A DNA stretch of 64,000 bases, from contig CALOBR010000021.1 in NCBI GenBank assembly GCA_942491665.1, positions 306,596-370,595 on the forward strand, written 5' to 3'. This document shows, piece after piece, positions 8,138-18,130 of the stretch (positions are counted from its first letter, which is position 1; each line of letters begins with the position of its first letter). Made by a program: the position numbers and the translations under genes. The DNA comes from CAVQGZ01 sp942491665 (GTDB lineage Bacteria; Actinomycetota; Actinomycetes; Jiangellales; Jiangellaceae). The notes under the pieces are model-generated. The model searched no databases, was not told the origin of the DNA, and worked only from the letters and a program-made list of their open reading frames with translations.

Positions 8138-9233
8138 GTGCGTGTGCTCGCCGCGATGTCCGGCGGGGTCGACTCCGCCGTGGCGGCCGCCCGGATGGTC
8201 GACGCCGGCCACGACGTGACCGGCGTGCACCTCGCGCTGTCCGCGACACCCGAGTCGCTCCGCGATCGGGAGCGCGCGGCTGCTGCACCCTCGAGGACGC
8301 CCACGACGCCCGCCGGGCCGCGGACGTCATCGGGATCCCGTTCTACGTCTGGGACCTCGCCGAGCGGTTCAAGCACGACGTGGTCGACGACTTCGTCGCC
8401 GAGTACGCCGCCGGCCGCACCCCCAACCCGTGCCTGCGCTGCAACGAGAAGATCAAGTTCGCCGCGGTGCTCGACAAGGCGCTCGCGCTCGGCTTCGACG
8501 CGGTGTGCACCGGCCACTACGCCCGGCTCCTCGGGGGTGAGCTGCGGCGGGCGGTCGACCCGGCCAAGGACCAGTCCTACGTGCTCGGCGTCCTCACCCC
8601 TGAGCAGCTGCGGCATTCGCTGTTCCCACTCGGCGACGACGACCAAGGACGTCGTGCGCGCTCGAGGCCGAGTCGCGCGGGCTCCCGGTGGCCGCCAAGC
8701 CCGACAGCCACGACATCTGCTTCATCGCCGACGGCGACACGGCCGGCTTCCTGCAGCAAGCACCTCGGGCAGCGCCCCGGGCGACATCGTGGACGCGGGC
8801 ACCGGGGAGCAGATCGGGACGCATACCGGCACCTTCGGGTTCACCGTCGGCCAGCGCCGCGGGCTGCGCATCGACGCCCCGGCCCCCGACGGCCGTCCGC
8901 GCTACGTGCTGAGCCTGGAGCCTGTGTCGCGGACCGTGACGGTCGGCCCCCAGGAGGCCCTGGCCACGGCCTCCGTCACCGCCGGCACCGCGACGTGGTG
9001 CGGACCGGCTCCGCAGCCGTCGCGCTTCGCGTGCGCTGGCGCAGTTCCGCGCCCACGGCGCGGCCGGTCGCGTGACGTCGCGACCGTCGATGCGACGGGC
9101 GAACGCTGACCGTCGCTGCGTTCTGGCCGAGCCGCAGGCCGGCGTCGCCCCGGGTCAGACCGTGGCCTTCTACGACGACGACCGGGTCGTCGGGTCGGCC
9201 ACCATCGCCACCACCACCCCTGCCGCGGCGTGA
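8138..9233 (+). CDS. mnmA: tRNA 2-thiouridylase, frame-broken
   Basis: Starts at GTG 8138, directly after the desulfurase stop, with VRVLAAMSGGVDSAVAAARM, in which SGGVDS is the ATP-pyrophosphatase P-loop. Further marks are the TPNPCLRCNEKIKF segment with the first catalytic Cys, CTGHYARL, KDQSYVLGVL, SHDICFIADGD and the C-terminal GFTVGQRRGL. The enzyme activates U34 of tRNA-Lys/Glu/Gln and inserts sulfur supplied by a desulfurase, consistent with the gene upstream. The frame breaks near 8,270, 8,640, 8,760 and after 8,990. The length fits the family. It overlaps the next gene by GTGA. Confidence 0.88.
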
Positions 9234-10245
9234 GCCACCAGGGCTGGCCGGCCACGGTCGCGGCGACCGGGATCGGCTCCCTGCCCGGCATCGACCCGCT
9301 GACCACTGCGACACGGGTGCTCGACGAGCTGACGGACCTGCGCCACCTGCCCGAGCTGCCCGACCGCGGCCTGGGCGCCGACGCGATCGGACGCTCCGCC
9401 GGGCTGCTCGTCGACCTGCCGGTGGAGGCGACCCCGAGCGGGTGGCAGGTCACCGGTCGGCCAGGTTCGGACGTGGCCACTGCCCGTCGGCTGCTCACCG
9501 ATGATCTGGCGGCCCTCGAGATCGCCGCCCACGGGTACGTAGGACCGCTGAAGGTGCAGGTTGTGGGCCCGATCACACTCGCGGCGTCTCTCGGCCGGCC
9601 CCTGGGCGAGGCGGCGCTGAGCGACCCGGGCCTGCTGCGTGACCTCACCGCGTCGCTCGCCGAGGGCGTGCGCCAGCACCTCGCCGACGTCACTGCCCGG
9701 GTTCCGGGCGCGCTGCTGGTGCTCCAAGTGGACGAGCCGTCGCTGCCGCTGGTTCTCGGTGGGCGCCTGCGAACCCGCAGCGGCTGGGGGCAGCTTCCGC
9801 GACCCGAGCCGCACGTCGTCGCAGACGCTGCTCGCCGAGGTGCTGGCGGCAGCGCCCGACGCGACGAGTGGTGCACTGCTGCGGGTCGCAGGTTCCGGTG
9901 GGGCTGCTGGTCGCAGCCGGTGCGGACGCCGTGTCGTTCGACCTCGACCTCGTGCAGACGGCCGAGCTCGACGCCCTGGCGGCCGCGGTCGAGTCTGGGA
10001 CACGACTCGTCATCGGCGCCGTGCCCACCTCGCACGCCCCGCCGAGCGCAGCCGTGGCCGACCGAGTCGTCGGGCTGTGGGGGCGGCTGGGCTTCGGTGC
10101 GCCGGTGATGCACGCGCAGACGCTCGTCAGCCCGACGTGCGGTCTGGCCGGTCGCTCGACGGAGCACAGCCGCGCCGTCTATCGCACCGCGCGCGAGGCG
10201 GCTGCGCAGGTCGCGGAGCGGGATTCTGTCGGCCCCGCTGGGTAG
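9230..10245 (+). CDS. Cobalamin-independent methionine synthase-like protein
   Basis: Starts at GTG 9230, overlapping the mnmA stop. The first 190 residues are in one frame: ATGIGSLPGIDPLTTATRVL, GPLKVQVVGPITLAASLG and LLVLQVDEPSLPLVLGG. It continues in other frames with GAVPTSHAPPSAAVADRVV and TLVSPTCGLAGRS, the C-terminal metal-site region with its single Cys. This is the short, MetE C-terminal-domain-only family found next to ligA in actinobacteria. Its true methyl donor is not settled by sequence. Frame breaks lie near 9,780 and 9,880. Full length would be about 335 residues. Confidence 0.75.
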
Positions 10246-10254
10246 CGTCGCCTC

Positions 10255-12393
10255 GTGACGCAGATGAGCCACCCACCAGGGCCCGCGCCGACGCCACAGC
10301 CGGGCCGGCCCCGGCCTCGGTGCGCGCCGAGCACGCCGACCTGGTGGAGCAGGTGCGTGAGCACCGGTACCGCTACTACGTGCTCGACGCGCCGACGCTC
10401 TCCGACGGCGAGTACGACGCGCTGATGCGCGAGCTGCAGGCGCTCGAGGAGCAGTGCCCCGACCTGCGCACCCCGGACTCGCCGACCCAGCAGGTCGGCG
10501 GCACGGCTCGACCGAGTTCACGGCGGTCGACCACCTCGAGCGGATGCTGAGCCTCGACAACGCGTTCTCCGCCGAGGAGCTGGCGGCCTGGGCCGCGTCG
10601 AGCGTGGAGCTGGGTGCGGACGTGAGCGAGGGTCTGCGCTACCTGTGCGAGCTCAAGGTCGACGGGCTGGCGATCAACCTGCTCTACGAGGACGGCCGCC
10701 TGGTGCGGGCGGCGACCCGCGGCGACGGGCGCACCGGCGAGGACGTGACAGCCAACGTGCGCACACTCCGGACGGTCCCGCAGAGGCTGGACAGCGTCGC
10801 CGGCGACGCGGCCGGGCACCCGGTGCCGAGCTGCTCGAGGTGCGCGGTGAGGTGTTCCTGCCGAAGGTCGCCTTCGAGCGACTCAACGAGTCGATGACCG
10901 AGGCCGGCAAGCCGCCGTTCGCCAACCCGCGCAACGCCGCGGCCGGCTCGCTGCGGCAGAAGGACCCGCGGGTCACCGCGTCGCGCGCGCTGGGGATGGT
11001 CTGCCACGGCATCGGCAAGCGCGAGGGGTTCGAGCTGACGCGGCCCAGTCGCACGCCTACGCCGCGCTCGAGGCGTGGGGCATGCCCGTCTCCACCCACT
11101 TCCGGGTCGTCGACTCGATCGAGGAGGTGAACGCCTTCATCGCGCACTACGGCGAGCACCGCCACGACGTCGAGCACGAGATCGACGGGGTCGTCGTCAA
11201 GGTCGACGAGGTCTCGGTGCAGCGCCGGCTCGGCTCCACCTCGCGGGCGCCGCGGTGGGCGATCGCGTTCAAGTACCCGCCCGAGGAGGTCAACACCAAG
11301 CTGCTCGACATCCGGGTCAACGTCGGCCGCACCGGCCGGGTGACGCCGTTCGGCGTGATGGAGCCGGTCATGGTCGCCGGGTCGACGGTCGAGCTCGCCA
11401 CCCTGCACAACGCCGACGAGGTGAAGCGCAAGGGCGTCCTCATCGGCGACACGGTGGTGCTGCGCAAGGCCGGCGACGTGATCCCCGAGATCCTCGGACC
11501 GGTGGTCGACCTGCGCGACGGCACCGAGCGCGAGTTCGAGATGCCGACGGTATGCCCGGCGTGCGGCACGACGCTCGCCCCCGAGAAGGAGGGCGACAAG
11601 GACATCCGCTGCCCCAACACCCGGTCCTGCCCGGCGCAGCTGCGCGAGCGGGTGTTCCACGTCGCCGGGCGCGGCGCCTTCGACATCGAGGGGCTCGGCT
11701 ACGAGGCGGCGGTCGCGCTGCTCGACGCCGGAGGTGATCGCCGACGAGGGCGACCTGTTCGACCTCGACGAGGACGCGCTGCTGCGCGTGCCGCTGTTCA
11801 CCCGCGCGGCGAAGAACGGCGGGAGGACGCGCCGGCCGCGTCCTCTCGGCCAACGGCGAGCGGCTGCTCGACAACCTCGGCCGAGGCCAAGCACCGTGCC
11901 GCTGTGGCGGGTGCTGGTCGCGCTGTCGATCCGGCACGTCGGGCCGACCGCCGCCCGCGCCCTGGCCACCACGTTCGGCTCGCTGGCGGCCATCGAGGCG
12001 GCCGGTCCCGACGAGCTCGCCGCCGTCGACGGCGTCGGCCCCACCATCGCCAGCGCGGTCGTCGAGTGGTTCGACGTTGGGTGGCACCGCGACATCGTGG
12101 CGCGCTGGCGCGCGGCCGGCGTCTCGATGGCCGACGAGCGCGTCGACCGTCCCGAGCAGACCCTCGCCGGACGCACCCTCGTCGTCACCGGGACCCTCGC
12201 CGGATTCAGCCGCGACGAGGCCAAGGAGGCAATCCTTGCCCGCGGTGGCAAGGCCGCCGGCTCGGTGTCGAAGAAGACCGACTTCGTGGTCGTCGGCGAC
12301 AACCCGGGCTCCAAGGCCGACAAGGCCGAGCACTCGGCGTGCCGGTCCTCGACGAGGCGGCGTTCGCCGAAGCTGCTCCAGCACGGGCTGTAG
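10255..12393 (+). CDS. ligA: NAD-dependent DNA ligase, frame-broken
   Basis: The likely start is GTG 10255. Domain order is complete: Ia (LVEQVREHRYRYYVLDAPTL), the adenylation motif LCELKVDGLAINLLYE with the KxDG nucleophile, FANPRNAAAGSLRQKD, the OB-fold (GRTGRVTPFGVMEPV), a four-Cys zinc finger (CPACG and CPNTRSCPAQ), helix-hairpin-helix repeats, and a C-terminal BRCT domain (LAGRTLVVTGTLAGFSRDEA). It seals nicks in replication and repair using NAD. Frames break near 10,270, 10,505, 10,820, 11,040, 11,730, 11,830 and 12,340. Because ligA is essential and every motif survives, sequence error is the best explanation. Confidence 0.92.
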
Positions 12394-12409
12394 CCGGCGT
12401 CCGGCGGGC

Positions 12410-12800
12410 TCAGCTGCGGTAGCAGGCCACCTCGACCAGGTTCTCGTCCGGGTCGCGCACGTACAGCGACGTCATCTGACCGCGCGCCCCGGTGCGGCGC
12501 ACCGGACCCGTCTCGATCGGCACGCCGTGCGAGGCCAGGTGCGCCTCGACCTCGCCGAGCGGTCCGGGCACGACCACGCAGACGTCGCCGGAGCCCGGCA
12601 CGCGGCGACGGGCCACCGGAGCGGGCGTCGGGTCGGCAGCGTCGTGAAAGTTGATCTTCGAGGTGCCCAGGGCGACGGCGCGTCGGCCGTTGCCGAACGA
12701 GATCGGGCGCATGCCCAGGATGGTTGAGTACCAGCGGATGCTGCGCTCGGTGTCGGCCACGGTGAGCACGAGATGGTCCAGGGCGACGGCGGTCGCCGGC
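12410..12800 (-). CDS. VOC/glyoxalase-fold protein
   Basis: The segment AVALDHLVLTVADTERSIRW through YVRDPDENLVEVACYRS is a single VOC (glyoxalase/bleomycin-resistance) domain of about 125 residues with the expected metal ligands His (DHLVL), His (INFHD) and Glu (NLVEV). No start codon lies just before it. In this sequence the frame is open upstream into the ACT-domain gene, so it reads as an ACT-VOC fusion. Actinobacterial homologues usually begin a few residues before the AVALDH motif, so a missing start or a small deletion between two genes is more likely than a real fusion. The substrate is unknown. Confidence 0.7.
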
Positions 12801-13475
12801 CCACCGCCCTCACCAGGCGCCGTCGTGGTGCTCAGGGCCGCCGGCGCGAGGGTCGCCAGGTAGCCGAGCCGGGCAACCTCGGAGTCGAGGATCTCGGGGT
12901 TGGCGTGACGCCCGATCACCAGGGCCCGGTCGCGCCCGCCGAGCGGGGCGGCGGCCACGGCTGCGCCCACCCACCCAGGCGGCACCTCGCCCGAGTCGGT
13001 GGCCAGGCGAGTCGCCTTCTCCATCGGCAACCATGCGGTGGTGAAGCTCTCGTCCTCAGGGGCGGCGATGCTGCGGTGCTCCACCCGCGCACGTGCCGCT
13101 CGACCCGTCGACGACGGTGCCCCACGCCAGCCGGAACAGGTCTGGCACGGCTGAGGCGAGAACCCGCTCAGCGTTGGCCGGCCGTTCGGCCATCAGCTCG
13201 ACCACCTCGAGGTCACGCCCCAGCGGAGCGCCCGCCGGGTAGGGGGTCACGAACGAGACGGTGACCCCCGGCACAGCGGAGCAGGCGCTCACGGCCGTGT
13301 CGGGCATGCCGCCGTCCGGCAGGTCGATCACGATGTCGTCCACGGCGTTGCCGGAGGGAGTGTGCTCGACCACGTCGAGCGCGAGGATGTCGGCTCCAGC
13401 GCCGCCGAGGGCGCTGGCGATGGCTCCGAGGCTGCCCGGCCGGTCGGTCAGCTGGAGACGCAGCAGGTAGGGCAT
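12800..13475 (-). CDS. ACT-domain protein, frame-broken
   Basis: Starts at ATG 13475 with MPYLLRLQLTDRPGSLGAIA, a clear ACT regulatory domain (beta-alpha-beta with the DRPGSLG ligand loop), followed by about 130 residues without a recognised domain. The frame shifts near 13,100 into AAPEDESFTTAWLPMEKATR and runs to LGYLATLAPAALS, where it continues without a stop into the VOC domain. Stand-alone ACT proteins of this length are known in actinobacteria near gatC. A role in amino-acid sensing is an inference from the fold. It is divergent from gatC. Confidence 0.65.
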
Positions 13476-13582
13476 GCGCGCATGGTGCCCCACGCGTGTG
13501 TCGTCCAGGTGACGACGTCCGGCTTGTGTCGCTCACGCCTAGGATGGGGGACTTGCCCGCGCCCCGGCCTCGAACGGACACC

Positions 13583-13885
13583 ATGGCTGCGATCACCCGT
13601 GACGAGGTCGCCCACCTGGCCGACCTGGCCCGGATCGACCTCTCCGACGCCGAGCTCGACCACCTCGCCCCCCAGCTCGCGGTGATCCTCGAGTCGGTCG
13701 CCTCGATCAGCGGCGTCGCCGGTGACGACATCCCGCCGACCTCCCACGCGCTGCCGCTGACCAACGTCTTCCGCGCCCCGACGTCGTGGCCCCGAGCCTG
13801 ACCGCGGAGCAGGCGCTGTCCGGCGGCGCCCGCGCCGAGGGCAGCGCTTCCGCGTGCCGCGGATCCTGGACGAGGAGACTGAGCA
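13583..13885 (+). CDS. gatC: Asp/Glu-tRNA amidotransferase subunit C, frame-broken
   Basis: Starts at ATG 13583: MAAITRDEVAHLADLARIDL, the GatC helical hairpin. It continues with QLAVILESVASISGV and the PPTSHALPLTNVFR extended segment that threads between GatA and GatB. A base change near 13,780 shifts the frame, after which DVVAPSLTAEQALSG and RFRVPRILDEE complete the normal C-terminus. It is the small subunit of the GatCAB complex, which converts Glu-tRNA(Gln) or Asp-tRNA(Asn) to the amide form. Confidence 0.9.
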
Positions 13886-13886
13886 C

Positions 13887-15429
13887 GTGACCGACCTGAC
13901 CCGTCCGCGACCGCCGCCGAGCTCGCCGAGGCGCTCGCCGCCGGCGAGGTCACCGCGGTCGAGGTCACCCAGGCGCACCTCGACCGGATCGCCGAGGTCG
14001 ACGGCGCCGTGCACGCCTTCCTGCACGTCGACGCCGAGGGCGCGCTCGAGCAGGCGCGTGCCTCCGACGCGCGCCGCGCCGCCGGCAACCTCTGAGCCCG
14101 CTCGACGGCGTGCCGATCGCGGTCAAGGACGTGCTGGCCACCCGCGGGCTCCCGACGACGTGCGGCTCGAGGATCCTCGAGGGCTGGGTGCCGCCGTACG
14201 ACGCGACCCTGGTGACCCGGCTGCGCGCAGGCCGGCCTGCCGATCCTCGGCAAGACCAACATGGACGAGTTCGCGATGGGCTCCTCGACCGAGCACTCCG
14301 CCTACGGCCCGACCCACAACCCGTGGGACCTCGACCGGATCCCCGGCGGCTCCGGCGGCGGCTCGGCCGCGGCGGTCGCCGCGTTCGAGGCGCCGCTGGC
14401 GATCGGCACCGACACCGGCGGCTCGATCCGCCAGCCGGGCGCGGTCACCGGCACGGTCGGCGTCAAGCCGACGTACGGTGGCGTGAGCCGCTACGGGCTG
14501 GTCGCGATGGCGAACTCGCTCGACCAGGCCGGCCCGGTCACCCGTACGGTGCTGGACGCGGCGCTGCTGCACGAGGTCATCGGCGGCCACGACCCGCTGG
14601 ACTCCACCTCGCATCGACGAGCCGGTGCCCGACCTGGTCGCCGCCGGCCGCGCCGGCGCGCGACCGACGACCTGACCGGCGTGCGGATCGGCGTGGTCAA
14701 GCGAGCTCGGCGGCGAGGGCTACCAGGCCGGCGTCGAGGCAGCGCTTCGACGAGTCGGTCGACCTGCTGCGTCGGAGGCCGGCGCCGAGGTCGTCGAGGT
14801 GTCCTGCCCGCACTTCGTCAGTACGCGCTGGCGGCCTACTACCTGATCCTGCCGGCCGAGGCCTCCAGCAACCTCGCCAAGTTCGACGCGATGCGCTACG
14901 GCCTGCGGGTGCTGCCCGAGGGCATCGAGGCCCCGAGCGCCGAGGAGGTCATGCGCGCCACCCGCGACGCCGGCTTCGGCGACGAGGTCAAGCGCCGCAT
15001 CATCCTCGGCACCTACGCCCTGTCCAGCGGCTACTACGACGCCTACTACGGCCAGGCGCAGAAGGTGCGCACGCTGATCAGCCGCGACTTCGCCGCGGCG
15101 TTCGAGCAGGCCGACGTGCTGGTCTCGCCGACCGCGCCGACCACGGCGTTCAAGCTCGGCGAGAAGCTCGACGACCCGCTGGCGATGTACCTCAACGACC
15201 TCGCCACCATCCCGGCCAACCTCGCCGGCATCCCCGGGCATCTCGGTGCCCAGCGGCCTCGCCGACGAGGACGGCCTGCCGGCCGGCGTCCAGATCCTGG
15301 CGCCGGCGGCGCTGCGCCGACGACCGGCTGTACCGCGTGGGCGCGCGCTCGAGGCCGCTGCTGGATCGACCGAAGTGGGGCGGCCCGCTGCTCGACCAGG
15401 CCCGAGGCCTGGAAGGAGCGTCCGCATGA
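13887..15429 (+). CDS. gatA: Asp/Glu-tRNA amidotransferase subunit A, frame-broken
   Basis: Starts at GTG 13887 right after gatC. The amidase-signature catalytic triad is visible: Lys in VPIAVKDVLATRGLPTT, cis-Ser in PGGSGGGSAAAVAAF, and the nucleophile Ser in IGTDTGGSIRQPG. It also has VGVKPTYGGVSRYGLVAMAN and the C-terminal ADVLVSPTAPTTAFKLGEK. It hydrolyses glutamine and channels ammonia to GatB. Frames break near 13,910, 14,095, 14,230, 14,610-14,820, 15,240, 15,310 and 15,410. The span is right for a 500-residue protein. The stop overlaps gatB by ATGA. Confidence 0.92.
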
Positions 15430-16822
15430 GCGACGAGCTGATGTCCTACGACGAGGCGCTGGAGCGCTTCGACCCCGTGCTCGGGCTCGAGGTGCACGTC
15501 GAGCTCAACACCGCGACGAAGATGTTCTGCGGCTGCCCGACCGAGTTCGGCGCCGAGCCGAACACCCAGGTCTGCCCGGTCTGCCTGGGCCTGCCCGGCG
15601 CGATGCCGGTGGTCAACGTCATCGCGGTCGAGTCGGCGATCCGGATCGGGCTGGCGCTCAACTGCGAGATCGCCGAGTGGTGCCGGTTCGCGCGGAAGAA
15701 CTACTTCTACCCGGACATGCCGAAGAACTTCCAGACCTCGCAGTACGACGAGCCGATCGCCTTCGACGGCTGGACTCGACGTCGAGGTCGACGGGCGGAG
15801 ACGTACCGGGTCGAGATCGAGCGCGCCCACATGGAGGAGGACACCGGCAAGTCGCTGCACGTCGGCGGCGCCACCGGCCGCATCCACGGCGCCGACTACT
15901 CGCTGGTCGACTACAACCGCGCCGGCATCCCGCTGATCGAGATCGTCACCAAGCCGATCGATGGGCACCCGCGAGCAGGCGCCCCTCGTCGCCAAGGCGT
16001 ACGTCGCCCAGCTGCGCGACCTGATGCTCGGCCTCGGCGTCTCCGACGTCCGGATGGAGCAGGGCTCGCTGCGCTGCGACGTCAACCTGTCGCTGCGCCC
16101 CGGCGGGCTCCGGCCCCGCTCGGCACCCGCACCGAGACCAAGAACGTCAACTCGCTGCGCTCGGTCGAGCGGGCGGTGCGCTACGAGATCGGCCGGCACG
16201 CCGCGGTCCTGTCCGCCGGCGGGTCGATCCTGCAGGAGACCCGGCACTGGCACGAGGACACCGGCGTCACGACGTCGGCCGCGAGAAGTCCGACGCCGAG
16301 GACTACCGCTACTTCCCCGAGCCCGACCTGGTGCCGGTCGCGCCGCCGCGCGAGTGGGTCGAGGAGCTGCGCGGACCCTGCCCGAGCCGCCCGCGGAGCG
16401 CCGCAGGAGGTTGCAGGGGTCCTGGGGCTTCACCGACCTCGAGATGCGCGACGTCGTCGGCGCCGGCGCGCTCGAGCTGGTCGAGGAGACGATCGCCGCC
16501 GGCGCCTCGCCGCAGGCCGCCCGCAAGTGGTGGCTCGGCGAGCTCGCCCGCCGCGCCAACGAGTCCGAGACCGACATCGCGGCGCTCGGCCGGTGAGCCC
16601 GGCCGACGTGGCCCGGGTGCAGGCCCTGGTCGACGAGGGCCGGATCAACGACAAGCTGGCCCGCCAGGTCTTCGACGGGCTGGTCGCCGGCGAGGGCACG
16701 CCCGACGAGGTGGTCGCCGGCCGCGGCCTCGCCGAGGTCTCCGACGAGGGCGCCCTCACCGCGGCCGTCGACACCGCGATCGCCGCCAACCCCGACGTCG
16801 CCGACAAGATCCGCGACGGACG
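15426..16822 (+). CDS. gatB: Asp/Glu-tRNA amidotransferase subunit B, frame-broken and 3'-truncated
   Basis: Starts at ATG 15426. The signature GLEVHVELNTATKMFCGCPT is followed by VCPVCLGLPGAMPVVN, the kinase-like core (MEEDTGKSLHVGGATGRIHG), VRMEQGSLRCDVNLSLRP, NVNSLRSVERAVRYEI and the YqeY-like tail (NDKLARQVFDGLVAGEG). It transfers ammonia to aminoacyl-tRNA after phosphorylation. Frames break near 15,775, 15,960, 16,115, 16,280, 16,375 and 16,595. The tail stops at NPDVADKIRDG, about 50 residues short, where the sequence jumps into a gene on the other strand. I read that as a deletion in the assembly. Confidence 0.9.
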
Positions 16823-17450
16823 TAGAGCATGCCGTCCGGCCCGAAGGCCAGCCGTCCGCCGTTGTGGATCCTCGAGGACGGGATGCCGTCCAGCAGCACC
16901 TCCGGCGCGCTGAGCCGCCGCCGACAAGCGTCATCCGCATCACCTGGTTGCCGTTCGGTGTGGTCGCGTAGGCGTACACGAAGCGGTCGTCGGCGAACGT
17001 GGGGGGCACCGCGAGTCCGAGCAGCCCGCCTTCGCCGCCGAACGACACCCCCGGCACGGTCCCGACCTCGCCGACCTGCCCGTCGCTCACCCGCACGATG
17101 CGGGCGGTGTCACGCTCGGACACCAGTGCGGTCCCGTCCGGCAAGAACGCCAGGCCCCAGGGTGAGCGCAGGACCTCGTCGCGACGGTGTCGACGATGCT
17201 GGGGACGCCACCTGCCCGGCCGCTCGGCTTCAGCGACTCCGGCGGGGCGGGGCTGCGCGTCTGCGCAGGCTCGGCGAGTCGACGGCCGGAAGACTCGGCC
17301 GCCGGCGAGTCGTGGCCGCCTGGTCGACGACGACCGGTTCCCCGCCCGACCCGCACGCGGCCAGTCCAGCAGCGGGCCTCCGGCTCGCCGAGCCGGTCAC
17401 GATCGTGGTCCGCACCACCCCATCGTGCCTTGCCTGCCTACGCTGACGCA
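16823..17450 (-). CDS. PQQ-dependent sugar dehydrogenase-like lipoprotein, 3'-truncated
   Basis: Read from the right. A lipoprotein-type leader ends in AAGLAACGSGGEP. After frame breaks come PSIVDTVATRS, then WGLAFLPDGTALVSERDTARIVRVSDG, GEGGLLGLAVPPTFADDRFVYAY and LAFGPDGMLYV. These are blades 1-2 of the glucose/sorbosone dehydrogenase (GSDH) beta-propeller, whose members oxidise sugars with PQQ outside the membrane. The remaining roughly 60 percent of the protein is absent because the sequence switches into gatB at about 16,822. The gene would start near 17,450, divergent from the HIT gene. Confidence 0.72.
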
Positions 17451-17452
17451 TC

Positions 17453-17858
17453 GTGAGCGACTTCTGCATCTTCTGTGCCATCGCGGTGGCGACGCGCCGG
17501 CCAGCATCGTCGGCAGCGACGACACGGCCGTGGCCTTCCTCGCCCTCAACGCCACGACGACCGGGCACACGCTGGTGATCCCGCGTCGCCACGTCACCGA
17601 CCTGCTTGACGCGTTCGGGACCAGGCCGCGATCGCCGTCGCTGCTGGAGAGCACCCCATGCATCTGCTGGTCGAGCGCCTCGGACGCCGATGGCATCAAC
17701 GTCTTCCAGGCCAGCCGTCAGGGGCCGGGCAGACCGTGTTCCACCTGCACTTCCACCTGCTGCCGCGGTGGGGCGGCGACAACATGCTCAACATGCACTC
17801 CATCCGCGCCGAGGTGACCGACGACCTCGCCACCACGCACGCCCGCAAGGGCGGCTGA
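17453..17858 (+). CDS. HIT-family nucleotide hydrolase, frame-broken
   Basis: Starts at GTG 17453 with VSDFCIFCAIAV, including the N-terminal zinc-type CxxC of many HIT proteins, then HTLVIPRRHVTDLLDA. After shifts near 17,620-17,730 it ends with GQTVFHLHFHLLPRWGGD, the histidine triad (H-x-H-x-H). It would hydrolyse adenosine nucleotide-phosphoramidates or dinucleotides in the cytoplasm. Length about 135 residues. The physiological substrate is not evident. Confidence 0.8.
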
Positions 17859-18130
17859 GGCCCGGGGAGCACGTCCTCGCCGGTTCGCCGTCGATCCCGT
17901 GGACGCGATCAGGCCCACGTCTGGGAGTTTGGCGACCTGCCCACCGGACGTGCTCGGCGCCGTCGAGGCCAGCGCCGAGATCGACCCGCTCGTTCGCATG
18001 CCGTGGCCGGCATGACGGCTGTTGGTGCTGCGCCCTGTGAGCCAGCTACGAGCACTGCTGCTCCATCGTCGACGGTGACTCCGGTGCGGTCGGTCGCGGC
18101 GGACGACAGGGCCCTCGTTCTCGACATCAA
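17859..18130. other. Unassigned interval between the HIT gene and ilvD
   Basis: No convincing gene. Short open stretches on the plus strand (for example PPDVLGAVEASAEIDPLVR at about 17,935-17,995, and a stretch ending VLDINA before 18,137) look coding-like in composition but lie in different frames and match nothing I recognise. They could be the remains of a small frame-broken gene. Confidence 0.3.

Noticed and set aside
15192..17144. A 650-codon minus-strand frame opposite gatB
   Set aside because: Only the first 100 or so codons (sugar dehydrogenase) look real; the rest is antisense to gatB.
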